Notes: generated from the letters alone by a model not told the origin. 64,000 nucleotides of DNA from Sandaracinaceae bacterium (GCA_020633055.1 JACKEJ010000007.1:1-64000), one strand, 5' to 3'; counted from the stretch's first letter, positions 1 to 8,188 are shown. Numbers and translations: made by a program.

Positions 1-682
1 AGGCTGCCAACAGCACCTGCGTTCCGTGACGCTTGTACTCGTACTCGCGGCGGAGATGACCGTCGGCGCCGACGTGGTTCGGGTGGCAGCGTTCGAGCAC
101 CTGCATCGGTTTCTCGTCCACGCACAAGACCACCGCATCCTTCGGCGGGTTGAGGTAGAGGTCGCACACACACGTCGCCTTCGCGGTGAAGTCGGGGTCT
201 CGACTCTTCAGCCACTGCTTCACACGGTGAGGGCGCAGCGACTCGAACCGCAGGATGCGCCCGACCTCGCTTTCGCTCAGCCGGCACCCCGTCCGCGCAT
301 GCAGCGCATCGGCCAAGGAGTTGTACGTCCAGAGCTCCCTGAATGGAGCCGTGACTCCGTCGGGGCGTTCGCAAGCGAGCTGCACGAGTTCGCACCGTGT
401 CGCGATGGTGACCTTCATCGGACGTCCAGAGCGAGCAAGGTCGCTCAGCACTTCGACCCGCGGGTTCTTTCTGAACCTGGCCTTCCATTTACGGACCGTG
501 CGCTCGTCGCAGCCAACCCTGCGCGCGATGGAGGACGTGCCCACCCCGTCGCGGGCCAACAACACGAAGCGGGCCCGTTGCACCTCGACGAAGGGAGCAC
601 GCTGCCGACGGGTCAGGAGCTTCAGCTCGCGTCGGATCCGGCGAGACATGGTCAATGGGGTCGCCTTGGGTCCTCTCGCCAT
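1..682 (-). CDS. IS630-family transposase, C-terminus beyond the left edge
   Basis: On the minus strand an ATG at 682 opens a frame that stays open to base 1. It begins MARGPKATPLTMSRRIRREL and has an N-terminal helix-turn-helix region around the residues SIARRVGCDERTVRKWKARF. The DDE catalytic core starts near residue 190, with the motif VDEKPMQVLER carrying the first or second acidic residue. This 'DE-K-Q-LER' block is characteristic of IS630/Tc1-mariner transposases, which insert at TA by cut and paste. The rest of the catalytic core lies outside the window, so activity cannot be judged. The frame shows no stop or shift over about 227 codons, unlike the neighbouring remnants. Confidence 0.85.
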   Translation of the reverse strand, partial: MARGPKATPLTMSRRIRRELKLLTRRQRAPFVEVQRARFVLLARDGVGTSSIARRVGCDERTVRKWKARFRKNPRVEVLSDLARSGRPMKVTIATRCELVQLACERPDGVTAPFRELWTYNSLADALHARTGCRLSESEVGRILRFESLRPHRVKQWLKSRDPDFTAKATCVCDLYLNPPKDAVVLCVDEKPMQVLERCHPNHVGADGHLRREYEYKRHGTQVLLAA

Positions 683-776
683 GACCACCTAACGCCCGGC
701 CCCCGTGATCTATTTTAATCCGAAACCCGGATCGCACTTCAGGCAGGCGGCACTAGTTCCCGGCGAAGCGCGGGTG

Positions 777-1566
777 CTAGACCACTGCGTTCTTCCACGC
801 CTCCCGCGCGTGCAGGTGCTTGAACCGCTCGGTCAGCTCGAGCATCGCGCTCGAGACCACGTCGATGTGGTCGTCTGCTACCAGTCGGGGAAGCCGTCGC
901 CTCGAGGAAGAACGCGTCGCGCAATGGCTCGTTCGTCGAACCACCGCACGACCCCGGAGCGCTCGGGATGACCAAGCCGCGCGGCCACCAGTCGATCAGC
1001 TTCCGGACGAACGAGTCCGGGTCGGGGTTGCAGGTCGCGCGTAGAAAGGGGCGCACCCCGCACGTCGAGTAGAGCCGGGACACCAGGTACCAGAACTGCC
1101 CCCGCGTGAAGTGAGTGAGCTCGTCGAAGAAGATCGCGGCGTACTGCTTCCCCTGGTGGTCGAGCTTGTGCTTCTCGAGCTGCAGATGCAGGAAATCGAT
1201 GAGCGAGGACCCGCCGCCCCCGCACGCGAACCGCCACTTGAGCACGGGCGTCGAGGACCGCACGCCTCCGAGGATTGGGCAGGGCCCCTCTGACTCCTCC
1301 CAGAACGAGCCGCCGCCGATGAGCTCCACGGCCTCGCGCCGGAAGCCGGCTTAGCCAGGGACGTGAGTGTACTGCGCCGCCTTCAGGAGCGTGGCGTAGC
1401 TCTTCCCGCCGCCCGCCGACCCGCCGTAGACCACCATGTCCGCAGGGCTCGACATGAACGAGGTCTGGGGGCCTGGTTGGGACGGATGTCCGTGACGACG
1501 TTTCATCCGGAAACCATCGATGAGGCACGTCCGTTCGTCCCCTGAAGAAACGGTAAACCCTTCCAC
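777..1566 (-). pseudogene. Phage terminase large subunit (TerL) remnant, broken by a stop and frameshifts
   Basis: Three consecutive minus-strand frames together read as a terminase large subunit, the ATPase-nuclease that packages phage DNA. Bases 1566-1354 give the Walker A region (VYGGSAGGGKSYATLL). An in-frame TAA at about 1351-1353 follows, then the same frame resumes with a Walker B-like IFFDELTHFTRGQFWYL and NPDPDSFVRKLIDWW. The frame then shifts to PERSGVVRWF near 960 and shifts again to DDHIDVVSSAMLELTERFKH, ending at a TAG at 777-779. The stop falls in a context (VPG-stop-AGFRR) where family members often have Tyr, so a TAC to TAA change is plausible. No other phage structural genes are visible nearby, so this is a decayed prophage or GTA-like remnant. 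Confidence 0.8.
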
Positions 1567-1646
1567 CTAAACCCAAAAGGTAGTAGCGGTCGTCTCACGA
1601 CGCGAGGGAGCGATCCAATGAGACGGGCAATGTTTCGAATGAATTC

Positions 1647-2510
1647 GTGGGACGGCACGGGCGAGGTGATAGTGAATCTCTCGCGGAGTTCTTCAGCTTT
1701 GTAGAGACAGCGTATCACGGCCCTCCGGCGAGCTACGTTCCGTGGAAGTTCATTTGGCGTGGACTTGGGAACGCCAACTATGCACTTCATAGCAAGATGT
1801 ACCGCGATATTAGCGACGATGGCCGAGTGCGCCGGACCGAGATCGAGTTGCGCACCGAAGAGGCCAAGCTACTGCGGACCGCGCGTCGCACGTGGCATAT
1901 TGGTCAATCCGCCCAAGGACGGTTATCTGATCTTGATGTCCTTGCGGTGATACAGCACCACGAGGGCGCCACACGCCTCATCGACTTCTCGCACAACGCG
2001 CTTGTCGGCCTCTGGTTTGCTGTTCAGGACCCAAAGTACGATGGCCTCAAGGATAGCCGGGTCGTTGTAGTGGACACGTCCAACACTGGTGCGGGAGTGA
2101 CGCGCACCTCACGGGAGGTCCCGTCAGAGTGGCACTACAAATCTGAGTTGCCTTGGTCCGAAGATTGGGGAGAACACGGCAGGCAGGCCCTTTTCTGGAA
2201 TGCGAGCCCGATTGATCCGCGAATGGCGAGTCAGCATGGGTGTTTTCTTTTCGGTCCGGTACCAGCGAATGTTCGAGCCTACGCCTCGGTTCCAATTACC
2301 GCGGTTAACGAGGACCAGTTGCGTCGCATTTGTGGTCTAACATCCGTCTCAGGGACTCACCCAGGAAATATCATGTTCACGGTTCGTGTCGAGATGGGTA
2401 CGCGAGCTCAAATTCGGCAGACGCTTGAGCGTTCATTCGGCCTCACGCATGCACGCCTGTTTCCGGACACGCACGGATTGATCAAGTATCGGGCGTCCGT
2501 GAGTGACTAG
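1647..2510 (+). CDS. FRG-domain protein
   Basis: The 287-residue product carries the FRG domain (named for a Phe-Arg-Gly motif). An N-terminal FIWRGLGNANYALHSKMYR is the 'F-RG...Y-L-S---R' block, and DVLAVIQHHEGATRLIDFSHNALVGLWFAV matches the conserved 'QH-G--TRLLD-T-N-L-ALYFA' block. FRG proteins are of uncertain biochemical function and are often found on mobile DNA. The only in-frame start is the GTG at 1647; a nearby ATG at 1618 opens a different short frame (MRRAMFRMNSWDG), so a small 5' frameshift cannot be excluded. Base composition is visibly less GC-rich than the surroundings, and the gene lies between a phage remnant and IS remnants, which suggests lateral acquisition. No signal peptide or membrane segment is seen. 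Confidence 0.8.
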   Translation: MGRHGRGDSESLAEFFSFVETAYHGPPASYVPWKFIWRGLGNANYALHSKMYRDISDDGRVRRTEIELRTEEAKLLRTARRTWHIGQSAQGRLSDLDVLAVIQHHEGATRLIDFSHNALVGLWFAVQDPKYDGLKDSRVVVVDTSNTGAGVTRTSREVPSEWHYKSELPWSEDWGEHGRQALFWNASPIDPRMASQHGCFLFGPVPANVRAYASVPITAVNEDQLRRICGLTSVSGTHPGNIMFTVRVEMGTRAQIRQTLERSFGLTHARLFPDTHGLIKYRASVSD

Positions 2511-2663
2511 ACGGTTGAGCCGAGTCGGTCGCGGATGTCCATCGGGCTGCCCGGCACGGCGAGGCGCACCGCCAGCGCGAGCACGACGAGCGCCAGGAAC
2601 ACATGGCGCGCGCCGCGTCTCGTCGTCGCCCTGCGGACTGCAGTCGGCGCGTGTCGTCCCAAA

Positions 2664-3071
2664 CAGCCCTCCACCGACTACCCAGGCCGCTTCCGCGACG
2701 TCGCGCACGGGCGACTCTGGTTCGCGGAGCTCTTTGCCTGGTACGCGGACGCACACCGCCACAGCGGCCTCGCCCGCTTCACGCCGGCCGACGTCTTCTA
2801 CCGTCGCATCGAGGCCATCGCCAACACCCGTCAGCGCGCGATGGACACCGCGTTCGACGCTCACCCCGAGCGCTTCGTGAAGGGGCGTCCGCAGGTCCGA
2901 CGACCGCCCGCTGTGGTCGCCATCAACCCCGTCGATCCCACCGGGCCGATGCCGCTCACCGAGCTGCTGCTGGCGGGCGACGCCGACTTCATGGCGCCCA
3001 CGCCACCACGCATCACCAAGTCGATGTCCGTACTCCCGGGCGCGCTGCCCCTCGGCGCCAAGCAGACATAG
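2664..3071 (+). pseudogene. IS3-family transposase (OrfB) C-terminal remnant
   Basis: The frame from 2664 reads YPGRFRDVAHGRLWFAELFAWYADAHRHSGLARFTPADVFYRRIE and continues through HPERFVKGRP to INPVDP. This is the end of the IS3/IS150-type integrase core and its C-terminal tail ('WYN-EHRHSGI---TP--VH', 'PERFVKG-P--P--P--V-INP'). The catalytic part upstream is missing: sequence before QPSTDYPGRF is unrelated, and the final catalytic Glu that normally precedes 'F-TLKY-P-YP' is absent. It is therefore a non-functional 3' relic. The upstream junction (2511-2660) holds no convincing gene; on the minus strand there is only a short hydrophobic stretch. Confidence 0.8.
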
Positions 3072-3134
3072 AACTCAAGCGGCCCCTGGCTCAACCCATT
3101 GACGCGCTCCGCCGACACCTCCCGGAGGAGCTTC

Positions 3135-3326
3135 ATGTTTCCTATGAGCCCTCGGCAGGGGGACACTGGCCAGGAAGCGTCCACCCGGTTGTGGGCGAAA
3201 CGGGAGAGCACTTTGGGAGTGTTGCTGATAGAAGGCGTGTGTGGGGCGGGAAAAACCACATTGCTTCGGGCGCTGGGCGGTGACCAAGGTGTCCGCACGC
3301 TATCGCAGAAGGAAACCTATGCGGAG
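3135..3326 (+). pseudogene. P-loop nucleoside-kinase-like gene, 5' part, interrupted by the ISKra4 element
   Basis: The ATG at 3135 has a strong ribosome-binding sequence (GGAGGAG, 3124-3130) four bases upstream. The reading frame gives VLLIEGVCGAGKTTLLRAL, a Walker A P-loop of the thymidylate-kinase/deoxynucleoside-kinase type, then QKETYAE at 3326. The insertion element begins at 3327. Joining codon TAT-GCG-GAG (3318-3326) directly to TTG at 5088 keeps the frame and yields a protein of about 216 residues whose C-terminal part is the separate 5088-5546 entry. The substrate cannot be told from sequence; 'thymidylate-kinase-like P-loop protein' is as far as the motifs go. As it stands the gene is disrupted. 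Confidence 0.75.
3318..3326. repeat. Target-site duplication, left copy (TATGCGGAG)
   Basis: The nine bases TATGCGGAG immediately precede the left inverted repeat and are repeated exactly at 5079-5087 after the right inverted repeat. Nine-base duplications are what I recall for the ISKra4 subgroup of ISKra4-family elements. Confidence 0.9.
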
Positions 3327-3349
3327 GGGCGTGATTCATGACCCGGTCA
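3327..3349. repeat. Left terminal inverted repeat of the ISKra4 element
   Basis: Begins GGGCGTGATTCATG. It matches the reverse complement of 5056-5078 at 20 of 23 positions. Confidence 0.9.
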
Positions 3350-3450
3350 CGGAGGCCGTCTGAGGGGATCGACGTGACCGGGGGGAGTTGGTAGGAGGTG
3401 GCGTTCGTATCCCCACCGAGGCACCACGCCTCAGAAGGCGCCACCAGCCG

Positions 3451-5058
3451 ATGTTGTACGCTCCGGAAGATCAGGCGGTCAAGGAGGAGGCCACCGCCGC
3501 TGTCCAGCAGGCTCTTGTGACGATGCTCCGCGCGGTGGACGACGGCGCTACGGCCCGCGCGCTCGAAGAGCACGTGTGGAAGACCTCTATCGAGTTCGGA
3601 CGCTCGCTGATGTCTGCGGGGCTGAGCCGCATGTGTGCTCGCGCGACGGAGCGAGACGTCGAGGAGCGCGGTCTCGACGCGAAGCAGGTCACGTTGCGGC
3701 TCGACCGCGACTACCACGGCACGTTGAGCACGACGCTGGGTCCAGTGACGTTTCCGTGGTTCGCGTACCGAGACCGAAGCGCGGCGGCGACGGTGACCCA
3801 CACACCCGCCAAGGCGGTAGTACTGCCCTTGTTCAAGCACTGTCGCTCGTCGGAGTTGCTGCTGGAGTGGGAGAGCCGACTCGGAAGCGACCACCCGTTC
3901 CGCTACGCGCAGGACGCGTTGTCGTTCTTCACGCACGGCGCGGCGTATCGAGAGGACACAACCATCGCGCGCCACATGGTGGCGGTGGGCAGCCTTGTAG
4001 GCCGTGAGTGGACCTACCGAACGGCGAACGACATCGAGGAGCTGCTGCTGACCCGTGCGACGCGCGACCCGAAGACGGGCCGGCCACTGCTGTACGCGTC
4101 GACGGACGCGCACGCGCTGCGCAGCTACGTGGACGACACCTGGGACGCGCAGTGGAAGATGGCCAACGGCATTCGCGTGTGGTGCATCGACCGGCACAAC
4201 GGCGCGACGATTCACCTCGGAGGCGAGTACACGTGGGGCGACTGCGAGAAGGTCCAGGAGACGTTCGAGTGGCTCCGCGACACGGGCCGAGTGACAGCGG
4301 ATGGCCGCATGGCGAACGGGCTGAACGTGCAAGTGGTGCTGGTGACGGACGGGGCGCCGTGGATCAAGGAGCGCATCGTCCCCCTCTTCCCCAAGGCCGT
4401 CGTCTTGCTCGACGCCTACCATCTGCTCGAGGCCCTCGCGAAGTACGCCACGATTCGCTTCCTCGCGGGCACGGCTTCCAACAAGCGGTTCTATCAGCGA
4501 GCGCTGGACGCCCTCTTCGGCAAGAGCCGCGGCAAGAAGCCCAAGACGCCCAAGCCCCGCCGAGGTCACCGCAAGCGCCCGTCCGCACCCATCGACGACC
4601 CGACGATGCCTCCCGACGATGCGCCCCATGCTCGTCGACGTCGGCGCGCTCCCGCAGCCGACCGACTCCTCGAGCTCCTTGCCGAAGGCGTCGTTCCGGA
4701 GCGCGCCAAGGAGGAGCACGACAGGCTGGTCAACGCGATCGACCACAACGCTGACCGCATCGACTACGAGCAGTGGCGCCCGCGCGGCTACCAAATCGGC
4801 TCCGGCGCCATGGAGTCCTTGCACCGCACCGGCAGCCAGACGCGCCTCAAGGTGGCGGGCATCCGCTGCTTGCCAGAGACCTCCCAGGCCGTCTTCAACC
4901 TGCGCATGCTCCGCCTCTGCGGTCGCTGGGATGAGTTCTGGCGGCACGACGACATCTCCTCGCTACTCGTCGGCGCCTTCGCGACGCGCACACTCAAGCC
5001 AGCGCCAGCGCCATCCGAATCCGACCCCAGCGCGCAGCCCCTTCAACTGGCTGCCTGA
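3451..5058 (+). CDS. ISKra4-family transposase
   Basis: A single transposase fills the element. Recognisable blocks are VVLVTDGAPWIKERI (first catalytic Asp region), VVLLDAYHLLEALAKY (second acidic region) and YQIGSGAMESLHRTGSQTRLK (the 'GSG--E' region with the catalytic Glu), in the order typical of ISKra4/UPF0236-like DDE transposases. A Lys/Arg/Pro-rich linker lies between the second and third blocks. I chose the ATG at 3451; the frame is open back to a TTG at 3388, but that extension looks non-coding. The TGA stop at 5056-5058 lies inside the right inverted repeat, as is common in compact IS. No frameshift is visible, so the protein is probably functional. Confidence 0.88.
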   Translation: MLYAPEDQAVKEEATAAVQQALVTMLRAVDDGATARALEEHVWKTSIEFGRSLMSAGLSRMCARATERDVEERGLDAKQVTLRLDRDYHGTLSTTLGPVTFPWFAYRDRSAAATVTHTPAKAVVLPLFKHCRSSELLLEWESRLGSDHPFRYAQDALSFFTHGAAYREDTTIARHMVAVGSLVGREWTYRTANDIEELLLTRATRDPKTGRPLLYASTDAHALRSYVDDTWDAQWKMANGIRVWCIDRHNGATIHLGGEYTWGDCEKVQETFEWLRDTGRVTADGRMANGLNVQVVLVTDGAPWIKERIVPLFPKAVVLLDAYHLLEALAKYATIRFLAGTASNKRFYQRALDALFGKSRGKKPKTPKPRRGHRKRPSAPIDDPTMPPDDAPHARRRRRAPAADRLLELLAEGVVPERAKEEHDRLVNAIDHNADRIDYEQWRPRGYQIGSGAMESLHRTGSQTRLKVAGIRCLPETSQAVFNLRMLRLCGRWDEFWRHDDISSLLVGAFATRTLKPAPAPSESDPSAQPLQLAA

Positions 5059-5078
5059 CCGGGCCATGGATCACACCC
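5056..5078. repeat. Right terminal inverted repeat of the ISKra4 element
   Basis: Its reverse complement begins GGGTGTGATCCATG and matches the left end with three mismatches. It overlaps the transposase stop codon. Confidence 0.9.
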
Positions 5079-5087
5079 TATGCGGAG
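5079..5087. repeat. Target-site duplication, right copy (TATGCGGAG)
   Basis: Exact copy of 3318-3326, directly after the right inverted repeat. The kinase frame resumes at 5088. Confidence 0.9.
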
Positions 5088-5546
5088 TTGGTACCTTTTG
5101 AGGACAGCGGCACGTTGACCGACCACATTAATCTCGCCTTCCTGAGGAGAGTGCTGGGCGTGATTGAAGCAGCTGCAGGGAGTGGCCGTGACGTCGCCAT
5201 AGACACGCTTCACCTGACACAATCAGTGAGGCCAGGGGTGCTGAGGCGAGAGTCATTCGACGAGATCGACCAGCGGCTTGCTGCGGTGGGCGCCAAAGTT
5301 CTAACGCTGAATCTGACGCGCGACGCAATCGCAGCGCGCGCTGTCGACGGCAGGCGCGACACCGGATTCTACGAGTACATTTCACGTTTCGCCGGCACAG
5401 ACGCCGGCATCGTACAGCACCTACAACGCGAGCAAGCGGCAATAGGTGAGCGGGCGGAACACTGGTCCGCGTTGCCTCACACGGCGCAAAGCGGGGAGCT
5501 TCCCGTCACGTACCTCGCGAACGTTGCCAGAAGCCTGATGACGTAG
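5088..5546 (+). pseudogene. P-loop nucleoside-kinase-like gene, 3' part, displaced by the ISKra4 element
   Basis: This 152-residue frame begins LVPFEDSGTLTDHINLAFLRRV and is in phase with the P-loop fragment ending at 3326 once the insertion is removed. DVAIDTLHLTQSVRP looks like the second acidic strand (a 'D-(Y/L)H' type segment) of thymidylate-kinase-like folds. The Arg-containing RDAIAARAVDGRRD may correspond to the lid. The end is a natural stop at 5544-5546. Expressed alone it would lack the nucleotide-binding loop, so it is a displaced fragment rather than a gene. Confidence 0.72.
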
Positions 5547-5624
5547 TGGCGGCCGCCCAGCGTGGCGCGCTCCGTGCCTCCCTCTGCGGTCTCGACGCAG
5601 CTGGCCGGCGGCGTACTGCGCGCG

Positions 5625-6497
5625 CTATGGCAGCGACGCGCTCAATCCGTTCCACTCGGCCACCACGGACACGACCTCGCTCGGCGAGGGGCCCTGAAAG
5701 AGCCAGCGGCCGAGCGTGTTGTCCAGCAGCACGCCGTCCGCCGTCAGCTCGGCGTCCAACCCGAGGATGTGCAGGCCGTCGGCGGTGACACCCGTCACCG
5801 AGTAGCTCCCGTTCCCGTTGCGGTCCTCGATGGCCGCGATCTCGATGTGATCGATGTCCTCCGGCAGAACGACCACCAGCTCGGTTGCGCGCTCTTCGTT
5901 CTCACCCACCAGCCGGACAGGGAACACGCCCGCCTCCGGAGACATGGGCTCCACGAGGAAGCCCACGACGGACCGGAGCTCCACGGGTGGCGCGAAGACC
6001 GGCTGGAACGTGTCTTCGAACGGCACGTCGAACATGCGCCCATCGCTGGCGGCCACCACCACGTAGAGCAGCGCGCGGCGCCCCACCAGCAGCCCCACCT
6101 GCCCGGGAACAACCGGGAACTCGTCCGGGAAGTTGTTCTGCGCAGCGCCCAGGTAGAGACCCACCTCCAGCACCTCCACGAACACGGAGTCCACCACCGC
6201 GCCGCCGTTCAGCAGGTCCACGCGGGTGCTACCCACCGCGCGCCCGCAGACGGTCAGCGAGGTCTCGCCGCCACGCTCTTCGCGCAGCGCTTGGCTCACG
6301 ACGGTGCTGTCGCTGCGTACACGCAGATCCTCCAGCTGCACCACGCCCGTGACGCGCATCTCCAAGCACGCCCCCGGATACAGCAACAAGTCCTCACGCT
6401 CCACGCGCGCGTCCGGGTTCGAGGCCGGGACCCCGTCGCAGCCGGCCAGCGAGGCCAGGGCCACGAACACCATCCATCCGCGTACCCAGGGCCTCAT
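5625..6497 (-). CDS. Putative lipoprotein of unknown function
   Basis: Starting from the ATG at 6497, the product has a classical lipoprotein signal, MRPWVRGWMVFVALASLAGC, with lipobox LAGC. The frame is open further upstream, but only this start places the signal at the N-terminus. The mature part (about 270 residues) is beta-rich with repeated short Val/Leu strands and no Cys motifs. An IEDRNGNGSY segment resembles a calcium-binding loop. I recognise no family. It follows a 445-residue membrane protein on the same strand after about 110 bases and could be the last gene of a three-gene unit. Confidence 0.7.
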   Translation of the reverse strand: MRPWVRGWMVFVALASLAGCDGVPASNPDARVEREDLLLYPGACLEMRVTGVVQLEDLRVRSDSTVVSQALREERGGETSLTVCGRAVGSTRVDLLNGGAVVDSVFVEVLEVGLYLGAAQNNFPDEFPVVPGQVGLLVGRRALLYVVVAASDGRMFDVPFEDTFQPVFAPPVELRSVVGFLVEPMSPEAGVFPVRLVGENEERATELVVVLPEDIDHIEIAAIEDRNGNGSYSVTGVTADGLHILGLDAELTADGVLLDNTLGRWLFQGPSPSEVVSVVAEWNGLSASLP

Positions 6498-6610
6498 GGG
6501 GCCGAATCTAGCACGCCGCAGGTCCGGCCGAGCTCCACGAGCGAGCTCCACGGCGCCGAATACCGACAGCTGCCCTCAGAGCGCGGTGACTCGGCGAGCC
6601 GCTTCGGAGG

Positions 6611-7948
6611 TCATCGACGACGTGCTGCAGGTCGCGGGGACGACGCGGACGGCCGGGCTCGGGACCGAGGTTCTCCAGCCAGGGCTGTGTCGCGGCCGTC
6701 CGTAGCCCGCACGACGTCGACGAGGCGTTCATTCGGTCGCGCCGCCATGAGCGCGGCGCGCGACAACGGAACGTAGCAGTCGACGACCTGCTCGAGCGGG
6801 GGCAGCGTTCGGGTCCACACGGGCTCGTGAAGCTCGAACCGCCCTCGTAGCTGCCAGGCGTCGAAGGCGCGTGCTGCGTCCAGCACGGTCGCGATGGCTG
6901 TTGGCGGTGTGTCCGCCGCGACGGCGATGTAGAGGGGTAGCGGATGGTGAGGGTCTCCGGGATGCAGCACGAACCAAGTGGCCCGCCAGTACTGCAGCTC
7001 GCGGCGCAGGGCTGACGCGTCCGCTACTGGGCTTCCATCGATGCGCATGGAACCGCGGACGAACTCGACGACCGGCCCGTCCGCGCGACCGAGGGAGGGG
7101 TTGGGGCACCGCGCGTGGACCCACGCAGCGAACGACTCGCCTTGCCCTGGGTGCGGGACCATGTCCTGCAGATGGATGGTGTCTGGACCCAGGCTGGCGG
7201 CGTCGGCGGCAACGTCTCGGGTGGTGCCGAAGGCGAACGACGCGACGGCGAGCAGCGCCAGCCGTGCTGCCCATCGCGAGACGGTGCGCGGACCGTCTTC
7301 GCGTGCGGACGGGGACCTGAGCGCGGCGCTCACGCCCATGATCCAGCTCACGAGCACCAGCGCCGCGGCGCAGCCCCTCGCGTCGTACAGGCGTTCGTGC
7401 GCGACCCGTCGGGCGTAGAGCAGGTCGCGGTAGGGGACGGACCACACCTCGGGCAGCCCGCCAACTTCGGCGGTGAACCTCAGCGTTCCGAGCGCGACCA
7501 CCAGCACCGCCGCATGTAGCACGAGGACGTGAGCGTTCGGCACGGCATGCACCGCCCCCAGCCCGCGGCCGAGGTGCAGCGTGAAGGGCGACAGCCGAGC
7601 GAGGCACCAGACCACCGTGACGGCGCAAGCGCCGACGCAGAGAGCACCGCTCCGACCGTGGGCCGTCGCGAGCTCGACGTAGCCTGTCCACCACAACCCC
7701 GCGTCGCTCGGGAGTAGGGCGGCGTACATGCGCCGGCGAAGCCAGTGGTTCGCTCCCCCCACCAGCAGGAGCAACAGCAGCGCCCCCAGCGCAGACCGCC
7801 GAACGCCACCCGATGACCCCACGCGACCCCCGGACCCGCTGAGCGCGACCGCGCAGCAGACGCCCGCCGCGACCAGGAACACCGCGATGTCGCTCGCGGG
7901 CACGTCCAGGTCGATCCCTGCCGGAGGGGGAACGTAGTCCCCGTTCAT
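6611..7948 (-). CDS. Multi-pass membrane protein with an ExbD-like C-terminal region
   Basis: The 445-residue product has about six hydrophobic segments in its first 240 residues (for example IAVFLVAAGVCCAVAL and ALGALLLLLLVGG). A soluble C-terminal part follows. The stretch VEFVRGSMRIDGSPV then LPLYIAVAADTPPTAIATVLDAARAF resembles the periplasmic ExbD/TolR pattern in which a small domain ends in 'V-I-AD---P---V--VLDAAR'. This is inference from a short block only. The last 30 residues are Arg/Pro/Ser-rich and could be read-through of a damaged end. The start overlaps the stop of a 43-residue gene by four bases (ATGA), implying translational coupling. Confidence 0.6.
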   Translation of the reverse strand: MNGDYVPPPAGIDLDVPASDIAVFLVAAGVCCAVALSGSGGRVGSSGGVRRSALGALLLLLLVGGANHWLRRRMYAALLPSDAGLWWTGYVELATAHGRSGALCVGACAVTVVWCLARLSPFTLHLGRGLGAVHAVPNAHVLVLHAAVLVVALGTLRFTAEVGGLPEVWSVPYRDLLYARRVAHERLYDARGCAAALVLVSWIMGVSAALRSPSAREDGPRTVSRWAARLALLAVASFAFGTTRDVAADAASLGPDTIHLQDMVPHPGQGESFAAWVHARCPNPSLGRADGPVVEFVRGSMRIDGSPVADASALRRELQYWRATWFVLHPGDPHHPLPLYIAVAADTPPTAIATVLDAARAFDAWQLRGRFELHEPVWTRTLPPLEQVVDCYVPLSRAALMAARPNERLVDVVRATDGRDTALAGEPRSRARPSASSPRPAARRR

Positions 7949-8076
7949 CGCAGAGACCGGATCAGCACGGCCACGAACGCGTCGTAGCTCACGCAGTCGA
8001 CCCAGACCCAGAGAAGCGCACCGACGCTCGCGTGCAACAAGCTCAGACGAAGGATGCTCTCGAGGCGCTCGCGCAT
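7945..8076 (-). CDS. Small membrane protein, 43 residues
   Basis: An ATG at 8076 gives MRERLESILRLSLLHASVGA and continues through LLWVWVDCVSYDAFVAVLIRSLR to a stop. It has an amphipathic basic N-terminus and one or two short hydrophobic segments. Its TGA overlaps the ATG of the following 445-residue membrane protein (ATGA at 7945-7948), which is the main support for it being real. I do not recognise it. The region upstream (8077-8188) holds no gene. Confidence 0.5.
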   Translation of the reverse strand: MRERLESILRLSLLHASVGALLWVWVDCVSYDAFVAVLIRSLR

Positions 8077-8188
8077 GTTCTCGCGAGTCTGACAGCGGGG
8101 TCTGACCGAAGTTCCATCGGCGCCTGACGGGGGGGATGCCTCGATCCCGGACCGCGTCGTTTCTAGTTAGGCGGCGCTGGTGACCTGG

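Larger units (their letters stand above)
3327..5078 (+). mobile_element. Complete ISKra4-family insertion sequence, 1752 bp
   Basis: The element is bounded by 23-bp inverted repeats (3327-3349 and 5056-5078) that match at 20 of 23 positions and both start with GGG. A perfect 9-bp direct repeat flanks it. It contains one transposase gene. GGG ends and a 9-bp duplication agree with the ISKra4 group as I recall it from ISfinder. Inverted repeats, duplication and an unbroken transposase together indicate a recent and potentially mobile copy. It splits a P-loop kinase gene. Confidence 0.9.

Noticed and set aside
2507..2637. Minus-strand hydrophobic stretch (HVFLALVVLALAVRLAVPG) between the FRG gene and the IS3 remnant
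   Set aside because: There is no start codon, no ribosome-binding site and no recognisable family. It may be the tail of a lost membrane protein, but support is too weak.
3142..4947. Long minus-strand open frame opposite the ISKra4 transposase
   Set aside because: Its translation is Arg/Val/His-rich without any domain and is the antisense shadow of the transposase.
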